Shown: piece after piece, positions 7,582 through 13,256 of the stretch
How positions within the stretch are numbered: position 1 is the stretch's first letter
Layout: each line of letters starts with the position of its first letter
Origin: Nitrospirota bacterium
GTDB lineage: Bacteria > Nitrospirota > Nitrospiria > Nitrospirales > Nitrospiraceae
Direction of reading: 5' to 3'
Assembly (NCBI GenBank): GCA_020028195.1
Contig: JAHWYE010000042.1
Span: 1 to 13,256 of the forward strand
Length of the DNA: 13,256 bases
The notes under the pieces: model-generated
The model's input: the letters and a program-made list of their open reading frames with translations, nothing else
Told to the model about the DNA's origin: nothing
Database searches by the model: none
Program-made: the position numbers and the translations under genes

Positions 7582-8967
7582 TCACCTCTTGGTTTTGGAC
7601 AACACCTGAGCTAGACTCCCCGCCGCCGCGATTCTGACCGCCGGATCGGAATCCCGCAGCGCTTTTTTGAGAGGTGGAACGACTTCCCGTCCGCCGATTC
7701 TGCCTAGTGCGCGCGCTGCGGTCAAGCGGGGTTGGGGTTGCCGGTCCTGGAGCAAGGGCTCCAAGACTGAGAGCGCCTTCCTGTTGCCGGCCAACCCCAG
7801 CGCCTGGCCTACGGCACTCCGGACGGATGGGTCCGAATGTTTAGCCAAGTCTGCAGCCGTCAGGAGAGCCTCGTTGTCGCCCAGCCGAAGCAATCCTTCG
7901 ACTGCTCCAGCGCGGACGAGTTCGACCGGATCTTTCGCAAGCTGCCGAAGAAGGGGGCGGGTGTGCGCTAGCCTCAGCCGTCCAAGGCTGGCGGCGGCGA
8001 CGCTGCGGACCCGTGCGCTCTCGTCTTCCAGTGCGTGCGTCAGCGGCGCGGCGCCTTCAGGGCTGCCGAACTCTCCCAATCCGCCGGCCGCGAATGCGCG
8101 AACGGAAGGGTCCGGATCATAGACTGATTGACTGAGGACTGACAGGCCGGCTGGACGCCTGAGTCGCCCTAAAACTCCGAGCGCCGCCATGCGGACATCT
8201 GCGTCCGGGAGAGTGGCTGCACTCACGATGTCATCCAGTGCCCCGGGTTTTCCGAGCCTCACCATCGCGGCCAGCGCGAAGACATGGGCTGCCCCCTCTT
8301 CAGCTCGAGCCACTCGTGTGACAAGATCCAGGACTCCCGGTCCTCCCACCTCGGCCAGTGCGTTCAGAGCCGCGATCCGGACGGCAAGCGCCTGATCTCC
8401 TAACGCTCGCCGCAGCCCCGGTAGCGAAGCTGGGTGGCCAGTTCGTCCCAGACCCTCCGCAGCCCGTGCCCGGACCAATATGGACATATCGAGGAGGCCG
8501 TCTTCCAGGAAGGGAATGGCCTCAGGACCGGCGAGCTCTACCAAGGCCGTATAGGCTGTGATGCGGAGATGTTCCTCAGGATCACGGATCCGCTCGGTGA
8601 TGAATCCCCAGGCCAGTTCTCGGAGTAAGTGGGAATCGTCGGGTCGTCCGGAGGGCACCAGACGTGCGTAGGTGTTCAAAGCCGCCTCCGGCCGTCCCAG
8701 ACGCAGATAGCTGAGCAGGCTCACTCTCAGCGTTTCCCGGGAGGGCTCATGGCCGGGCGGAGCGGTTTCTAGGAGGTGGACGACTCGATCGTAGTGGGCG
8801 TTCTTGAAGGCAGTAGAGGCTTCGCGCTCGATGGACGTGCGAGTGTCGCGTATGAGGAATTCAGCCGCTCGTGAGTGTAGATTCCACAGCGAGAAAACAA
8901 GCGCACAGCTCGATGCGGCGGTCAGGACTCCGAAGATCGCCGGAGGTTGTCCATCCACAGCCGGCAT
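7582..8967 (-). CDS. Membrane-anchored HEAT-repeat protein
   Basis: 461 aa. A hydrophobic segment at about 9-29 suggests an uncleaved anchor or signal. Residues about 40-115 look like a short TPR-type helical region (EREASTAFKNAHYDRVVHLL, LLSYLRLGRPEAALNTYARL). From about 130 to the end there are about ten HEAT-like repeats with D-x-x-VR-x-x-A-A-x-x-LG, for example LEDESARVRSVAAASLGRLR and LRDSDPAVRIAAAGSLAQVL. The protein probably displays a long solenoid on one side of the inner membrane; periplasmic display would follow if the anchor is N-in. The start at 8967 has only a weak ribosome site, and a GTG three codons later is a possible alternative. Probable operon mate: the anchored helical protein at 7105. 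Confidence 0.88.
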   Translation of the reverse strand: MPAVDGQPPAIFGVLTAASSCALVFSLWNLHSRAAEFLIRDTRTSIEREASTAFKNAHYDRVVHLLETAPPGHEPSRETLRVSLLSYLRLGRPEAALNTYARLVPSGRPDDSHLLRELAWGFITERIRDPEEHLRITAYTALVELAGPEAIPFLEDGLLDMSILVRARAAEGLGRTGHPASLPGLRRALGDQALAVRIAALNALAEVGGPGVLDLVTRVARAEEGAAHVFALAAMVRLGKPGALDDIVSAATLPDADVRMAALGVLGRLRRPAGLSVLSQSVYDPDPSVRAFAAGGLGEFGSPEGAAPLTHALEDESARVRSVAAASLGRLRLAHTRPLLRQLAKDPVELVRAGAVEGLLRLGDNEALLTAADLAKHSDPSVRSAVGQALGLAGNRKALSVLEPLLQDRQPQPRLTAARALGRIGGREVVPPLKKALRDSDPAVRIAAAGSLAQVLSKTKR

Positions 8968-9004
8968 CTTTGTGAATCAGCTCGCGGTTGTCAAGGCCGG
9001 GCGG

Positions 9005-11094
9005 CTACCAGGCGGAAGGGACCTTTGAGGCGGCGGGCGCGTAAAACAGGTCCATATACTCCTTGACCATGCGCCTTGCGCAGAACCGCGGGACGATTGT
9101 GCGAATAGCGTCCTTCACGATCTGGATCCAGCCTCGTGGGATCCCGTCCATATCCCGCTGATAGTAGAGCGGGATCACCTCTTGCTCGAGAATTCGGTAG
9201 AGCTCTTCGGCGTCACGCGCGTCCTGCATGCGCGGATCATCCGCATCGACCGATGGCTGGATTGCCCAGCCGTTTGCTCCGTCGTACCCCTCATGCCACC
9301 ACCCATCCAACACGCTCAGGTGCGGGGCCCCATTGAGGGCTGCCTTCTGTCCGCTCGTGCCGCTGGCTTCCATGGGGGGGCGCGGGGTGTTCAGCCAGAC
9401 GTCCACTCCTTGGACCAAAAACTTCGCCGCGTGCATATCGTAGTCCTCCAGGAACGCAATGTGGCCCCCGCCTTGCCGGCAAATATGATCTGAACGGGAC
9501 GCCAGCGGTCCTGGAGCAGGTGTTTCAGCCGCTCAAGATCGCTGAACACGAGCGTGGCGCGTTTGTAGGTCGCAAATCGCCGCGCGAAGCCGATCGTGAG
9601 GGCTTCAGGATCCAACAGGGTCCCTCTCGCTAACACCTGCGAGGCTTCGAGGTGCCCTTGGACCCAGCCAGCCCGGGCCCGCTCGCGGATGAAGCTCATC
9701 AGTTTGCGCTTCTGCGTCTGACGGACCTTCCACAACTCGCGATCTGGAATATCCATCACCCGTTGCCAGACTGCCGGATCATCAGACCGGTTCGCCCAGT
9801 CAGGACCCAAATATTTGCCGTACAGTTGGTTCATCTCCGGTGCGATCCACGTGGGCGCGTGAATACCGTTGGTGACGCTTCGAATCGGCACGAGGTCTTC
9901 AGGGACTCCCGGCCACAGGGTCTGCCACATCTTGCGCGCCACCCGGCCGTGCTCGCGGCTGACTCCATTCAGATGGGTGGACATCCGGATCGCCAGGGCG
10001 GTCATATTGAATCCGTTCCCGTGAGAGTCATGGTGCTCTCCCAGGCCGAGGAATGCCTCACGCGTAAGGCCGAGCTGCTCCCAATACCCGCTGAAATATT
10101 GTTCCATGAGGTGGGTCGGAAACACGTCGTGTCCGGCCGGTACCGGGGTGTGGGTTGTGAAGACCGTACTGTGTCGTACGGTCTCGGCCGCCTCCGCATG
10201 GGATAGTCCGGATTGGACCAACTCTCGGAGCCGCTCGAGGGTAAGGAAGGCGGAATGGCCTTCGTTGGCGTGCCAGACTACAGGAGCCAGCCCCAAGGCA
10301 CGGAGCGCCCGCACACCTCCGATTCCGAGCAGGATCTCCTGGCAGAGGCGGAGTTCCTGGTCTCCGCCATACAGTCTCGCGGAGAGGGCACGGTCGCCAG
10401 GTGCGTTGTCCGGCATGTCGGTGTCGAGCAGGTACAACGAGACCCGCCCCACACGAACCTGCCAGATCAGGGCGGAGACGGTTCGATTCCCCATCTCGAC
10501 CGTGATCTGGCACGGAGCGCCCGATGGCATCAGGGCCTGCTGGATCGGAGACTCTAACCGGTTGTACGGCTGGTAGGTTGCTTCCTGCCAGCCCTCGGCT
10601 GTAATCCGCTGGCTAAAGTACCCCTGTGGGTACATGAACCCGATGCCCACGAGAGGGATTCCCAGGTCGCTCGCTTCCTTGCAATGGTCGCCAGCCAGGA
10701 TGCCCAGGCCGCCGCTGTAAATCGGAATCGAGATGTGAAGTCCGAACTCGGCCGAAAAGTACGCGATGCGGGACGTCGAGAGCGTGGGGTACTGGTTCGC
10801 GAACCAGGTGTCCTTTGGCGCGATGTATTGGTCGTAGGCCTTCAGTACAGCGGAGTACTGCCGGACAAAGACGGGATCGCGGCTGAGGGCGATCAGTCGT
10901 TCAGGCTTCTCGTCGTGGAGGAGTTTAACCGGGTTGTGGTGAGTGAGGCGCCAGAGAGTCGGGTCAATGACTTCAAACAGACGGCGGGCCTCCGGCTGCC
11001 AACTCCACCACAGATTGTGCGCGAGTTCCAGAAGACGGTTCAGGCCCCCTGGGAATGCCTCGAGGGACCCGGAACCAGATTGGTAGTCGTTCAC
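9005..11094 (-). pseudogene. glgP: Alpha-glucan (glycogen) phosphorylase broken by internal deletion and frameshift
   Basis: GT35 enzyme that releases glucose-1-phosphate from glycogen or maltodextrin using PLP. The start GTG 11094 is set by GGAGG (11103-11099) 4 nt upstream. The first frame (11094-9391) has LAHNLWWSW, YFSAEFGLHISIPIYSGGLG (112-131), WHANEGHSAFL, HTPVPAGHDVF, SVTNGIHAPTW, RFATYKRA and VQIIFAGKA (ending at residue 542). Intact homologues continue HPADxPGKxxIQ and so on; here that stretch of about 23 residues is missing and the frame shifts near 9464-9471. The other frame resumes with GGHIAFLEDYDMHAAKFLVQ, then EASGTSGQKAALNG with the PLP lysine, and a normal C-terminus stopping at 9005. 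A loss of 3n+1 bases, about 70, fits. The first frame stops after 25 foreign residues without the PLP site, so no active enzyme is expected unless the deletion is an assembly error. The rest of both halves is well conserved, so decay is recent or artefactual. Confidence 0.9.
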
Positions 11095-11112
11095 CCTGCC
11101 TCCTTTGTTACA

Positions 11113-11194
11113 GGTGATAGGCAAGGGGCGAGAGGCAATAGGAAACAGGAGGTACTTCTTGGTCCTTATAGCCCATCGCCTCTAGCCCTTCGTC
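11113..11194. repeat. Phased 7-bp repeats arranged as an inverted repeat (intergenic hairpin element)
   Basis: From 11113 six 7-base units run without a break: GGTGATA, GGCAAGG, GGCGAGA, GGCAATA, GGAAACA, GGAGGTA (to 11154). After 12 bases the complementary pattern appears: TATAGCC, CATCGCC, TCTAGCC, CTTCGTC (11167-11194). The arms GGGCGAGAGGC (11126-11136) and GCCTCTAGCCC (11178-11188) pair at 10 of 11 positions and the helix continues imperfectly inward and outward. It fills the gap between the minus-strand gene at 11193 (overlapping its stop codon) and glgP. A role in transcript processing or termination is possible. Confidence 0.7.
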
Positions 11195-11939
11195 ACGCGT
11201 GGCCGGTCTGATGCCACGTTGCCCAGTCTTCCGAGAAGGCGACCGCTGCATAGCGCTCGCCCAGAATGTGCGCGATGCGGTTCATGAGTCGCGTGAGTTC
11301 CCGTGCTTCTTCGGGTTTCAGGTCCTGGCTGAACCTGGGGTGGAGGCCCCAGCGGGTATCGACCTGTTCACCCTCCACCGTTGACATGACGCTGACCAAT
11401 TTGATCTCGTTGCCTGTGGCTCTATCGGGCTGTTGACCGCTCAGCTGAGACGTTGTGGTTGACGAGACTGGTCCTTGACTGGGCACCCGTTCGAACAGGG
11501 CCTTCATGGCCGGGATGACGGCACCGACACACAGCGTTGCTGCCGCGACCACTGCGCCGTTTCCGGGCGTGTGCAAGATCTGCGCGACTCTCTCCCCGAA
11601 CAGCCGAAAGAACTCCTGCTTGACTTTGTCCTCGTCGGTCACAACGAAGCGGAACCGTTCATAGTCGCGCCGGCTTTCAGCCGTTGCATTGGCGATCGTG
11701 ATGACCAGCTCCATCTCGTCGCTGTCAGGGCCGAGTGCTGGTTCCAGGACAGCCTTAAGCTGATGGGTGATTGCGTCTTCGAGGCTGTCCATGAAGAGCG
11801 GCTGCTCCTGAATCGGTAGGTGGAACGCCGAGAGTCGATCGGCCAGGTTGAACATCACTTTTAGAAATTCAAGGTAGATGCTCCATTCTTGCTTCTTCTT
11901 CAGCTTGAGCGCGTCGTCTGGAGCGCTGCGCTTCACCAT
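11193..11939 (-). CDS. Conserved-looking protein of unknown function
   Basis: 248 aa from ATG 11939; the frame is open to 12032, but the upstream residues look non-coding and the protein's helical character begins with MVKRSAPDDALKLKKKQEWS. The ribosome site is weak (GGAGAG about 12 nt upstream). The N-terminal part (1-150) is predicted helical, with EFLKVMFNLADRLSAFHLP, an acidic stretch with ELVITIANATAESRRDYERFRFVV, then KQEFFRLFGERVAQIL. A hydrophobic, glycine-poor segment (about residues 134-152, GAVVAAATLCVGAVIPAMKALF) could be a short membrane or buried helix. A polar Ser/Thr/Gln linker follows and then a mixed C-terminal domain, EEARELTRLMNRIAHILGERYAAVAF. No family recognised. Divergent from the helicase gene; on the same strand as glgP. 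Confidence 0.75.
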   Translation of the reverse strand: MVKRSAPDDALKLKKKQEWSIYLEFLKVMFNLADRLSAFHLPIQEQPLFMDSLEDAITHQLKAVLEPALGPDSDEMELVITIANATAESRRDYERFRFVVTDEDKVKQEFFRLFGERVAQILHTPGNGAVVAAATLCVGAVIPAMKALFERVPSQGPVSSTTTSQLSGQQPDRATGNEIKLVSVMSTVEGEQVDTRWGLHPRFSQDLKPEEARELTRLMNRIAHILGERYAAVAFSEDWATWHQTGHA

Positions 11940-12067
11940 CGTCACAGACTCTCCGGCCACCGCCAGCAGTCCGGCGGATGGGCCAAGACGTATGTGGATG
12001 CAAGGTAAGAGGAGGGCCTGGTCCTCTACCAAGCGACCCGCTCGGTGAAAGAGACGAGAGTCGGACG

Positions 12068-12119
12068 TTGCAACGGTAAGGGGGCTGTGTTATACAGCGC
12101 AACGGTCCGCTGTAAGCGG
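12068..12119 (+). promoter_or_regulatory. Candidate uvrD promoter with palindrome, direct repeat and hairpin
   Basis: TTGCAA (12068-12073), a 17-bp spacer and TATACA (12091-12096) form a plausible promoter. A palindrome GCTGT-GTTAT-ACAGC (12084-12098) covers the -10, the octamer GCAACGGT is repeated directly at 12070-12077 and 12099-12106, and a perfect small hairpin CCGCT-GTA-AGCGG follows at 12107-12119. CTGT-N5-ACAG is reminiscent of a LexA site but the spacing is too short for the enterobacterial type. Confidence 0.4.
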
Positions 12120-12167
12120 CATGATGGGCGAGTTTGTGCGGACTTGACGCGCGGGAGTCGTGCAGAG

Positions 12168-13184
12168 ATGGATCGGGACGTGAAACCTTATGTGCTCAGG
12201 CGAACGGAGGAGCACGCTCGTCCGCCGAAGTTGTCCCTGGACTATGGACAGGCGCTGAATCCACAACAATTGGCGGCCGTGACGGCTGCAGACGGGCCGG
12301 CGCTTGTGATTGCAGGCGCAGGCAGCGGAAAGACCCGCACGTTGGTATACCGCGTGGCCTATCTGATCGACAGGGGGATTGATCCGGCGTCGATCCTTCT
12401 GCTGACCTTCACGCGCAAGGCGGCGCAGGAAATGCTGAAGCGATCAGGACTTCTGATCGGAGCCCGGAGCGAGCGCGTGTGCGGCGGAACCTTTCACTCG
12501 GTTGCCAACCTTCTGCTGCGTCGCTACGGGCGACCAATCGGGCTTGAGCCGGGGTTCACGATCCTGGACCGAGGCGACGCCGAGGACCTGATCAACCTCT
12601 TACGTGCCCAGCTCGGCTTGAGCGAGAAGGACAAGCGGTTTCCACGCAAAGGGACACTCGCAGACATCTTCAGCAAATGCGAGAACACGCTTCAGAGTCT
12701 GGAAGACGTGGTGCTGAATGAGTTCATGCATTTCTCGGAGCATCTGGAAGACATGGCGAAGCTCAAACGCGCTTACGACTCGGTCAAACGGCAGCGGCAG
12801 CTCCTGGATTACGATGACCTGTTGGTCAAGCTTCGCCAACTCCTCAGTGAGGACGAGACGGTGTGCCGGACCGTGTCACAACACTACCGCTATATCCAGG
12901 TTGATGAATATCAGGACACGAACCGCCTCCAGGCGGACCTGATCAGGAAGTTGGCTGCGACGCACGACAACGTGATGGTGGTGGGGGATGATAGTCAATG
13001 TGTTATCGAAGGCACGCCCATCTTGACGCCGAAAGGGTATCGACCAGTTGAGTCACTCCGAATTGGTGATACGGTTTGGAGCGGAGGCGGGAATGGAAGG
13101 CTTGTAGAGTCTTGCCTGCAGACCCACCACTCTCGGCCCAAAGATGACGGGGGTAAGGAAAAGGATTTCAAGACGCTGGAATGA
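12168..13184 (+). CDS. uvrD: UvrD/PcrA/Rep-type SF1 DNA helicase, interrupted by an intein and truncated
   Basis: ATP-dependent 3'-5' DNA helicase, N-terminal part only. ATG 12168 is preferred over the frame's first codon at 12045 because the residues before it are unlike the family. Q motif NPQQLAAV (31-38), Walker A AGAGSGKT (49-56), motif Ia LLLTFTRKAAQEM, motif Ib GGTFHS, LLDYDDLL, motif II YIQVDEYQDTN and the start of motif III VMVVGDDSQ (ending at Gln277). The expected next residues (SIYxFRGA) are replaced by Cys278, which begins an intein. The reading frame stops at 13184, past the chimeric junction, so motifs IV-VI and the rest of the helicase are absent. In an intact genome the downstream extein should follow the intein. 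Such helicases work in nucleotide-excision and mismatch repair and replication. Confidence 0.9.
   Translation: MDRDVKPYVLRRTEEHARPPKLSLDYGQALNPQQLAAVTAADGPALVIAGAGSGKTRTLVYRVAYLIDRGIDPASILLLTFTRKAAQEMLKRSGLLIGARSERVCGGTFHSVANLLLRRYGRPIGLEPGFTILDRGDAEDLINLLRAQLGLSEKDKRFPRKGTLADIFSKCENTLQSLEDVVLNEFMHFSEHLEDMAKLKRAYDSVKRQRQLLDYDDLLVKLRQLLSEDETVCRTVSQHYRYIQVDEYQDTNRLQADLIRKLAATHDNVMVVGDDSQCVIEGTPILTPKGYRPVESLRIGDTVWSGGGNGRLVESCLQTHHSRPKDDGGKEKDFKTLE
12999..13150 (+). other. N-terminal splicing domain of an intein inserted in UvrD motif III (truncated)
   Basis: Immediately after GDDSQ, codon 12999-13001 is Cys, the nucleophile of an intein. CVIEGTPILTPKGYRPVESL (block A) followed by RIGDTVWSGGGNGRLVES is a standard Hint-fold start: Cys1, buried beta-strand, T-P-I-L, then GD-x-V. 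The insertion interrupts the ATP-binding core of a helicase, the kind of conserved site inteins favour. Blocks B, F and G, the terminal Asn and any homing endonuclease are not present because the sequence changes character at about 13130-13157. The right boundary given is approximate. It cannot splice as read here. Confidence 0.85.
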
Positions 13185-13256
13185 ACTCCTTCAATCACTA
13201 CGCCTTTGGTGCGATCGGTGATTGGATGTATCGCGTCATCGGCGGCATCGATATCG
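13157..13256 (+). pseudogene. C-terminal fragment of a GH78 alpha-L-rhamnosidase, joined to the intein
   Basis: In a frame different from the helicase, just after a stop at 13154-13156, 33 residues read GKGFQDAGMNSFNHYAFGAI (13157-13216) and then GDWMYRVIGGIDI to the right edge. MNSFNHYAFGAxGDWMYRVIGGI is the conserved strip near the end of the catalytic barrel of bacterial GH78 enzymes, which remove terminal L-rhamnose from plant and bacterial glycans. No start signal belongs to it and the part before GKGFQD is not rhamnosidase. It is therefore a fragment fused at the DNA level, either an assembly chimera or a real rearrangement; it is too short to tell. Confidence 0.75.

Noticed and set aside
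8966..8994. TTGACA on the minus strand as promoter of the membrane-anchored HEAT gene
   Set aside because: With normal spacing the -10 would overlap the start codon at 8967 and no TATAAT-like hexamer is present.
9391..9500. Programmed ribosomal frameshift in glgP
   Set aside because: A slip could restore the frame but not the roughly 23 conserved residues missing between FAGKA and GGHIAFLEDYD.
12084..12098. LexA box before uvrD
   Set aside because: CTGT-N5-ACAG is 3 bp shorter than the CTGT-N8-ACAG of enterobacteria; kept only as a palindrome.

Overview
The window reads as an interior piece of a fairly GC-rich Gram-negative bacterial genome. Outer-membrane lipoproteins (Pal-like, RlpA-like) point to a diderm. 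Gene content and protein style resemble Nitrospirota (Nitrospira-like), but that is an inference from family resemblance, not from a marker gene. Both edges cut genes, and the last ~100 bases do not belong to the gene that precedes them, so the right edge is probably an assembly or recombination junction.

Layout. (1) 1-2890, minus strand: an ABC exporter operon of the GldA/GldF/GldG type: ATPase, ABC-2 permease overlapping it by 4 bp, then an auxiliary membrane protein running off the left edge. (2) 3044-4786, plus strand: a sigma70-like promoter followed by three exported proteins: a small periplasmic protein, a Pal/OmpA-type peptidoglycan-associated lipoprotein, and a YajG-like lipoprotein with a GTG start. 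(3) 4787-5139: a 353-bp non-coding stretch with a perfect 8-bp palindrome and a candidate promoter, leading to rlpA (5140-5835). (4) 5967-7085, plus strand: a small basic protein and a soluble HEAT-repeat protein, converging on (5) 7105-8967, minus strand: a membrane-anchored HEAT-repeat protein and, 9 bp downstream, a membrane-anchored helical protein. (6) 9005-11094, minus strand: an alpha-glucan phosphorylase gene broken by an internal deletion plus frameshift. (7) 11113-11194: a phased 7-bp inverted repeat element. (8) 11193-11939, minus strand: an unrecognised protein. (9) 12168 to the right edge, plus strand: a UvrD/PcrA-type helicase interrupted in motif III by the start of an intein; the intein is then cut off and the sequence switches to the C-terminal part of a GH78 alpha-L-rhamnosidase.

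Genes that plausibly act together: the ABC operon; the envelope set 3121-5835 (outer-membrane to peptidoglycan tethering and septal peptidoglycan remodelling); and the HEAT-repeat group 6261-8967, which looks like a scaffold set with one soluble and one membrane-anchored member. No rRNA, tRNA, CRISPR array, transposase or phage gene was seen. The most notable items are the intein in the helicase, the chimeric right end, the deletion inside the phosphorylase gene and the heptad inverted repeat.
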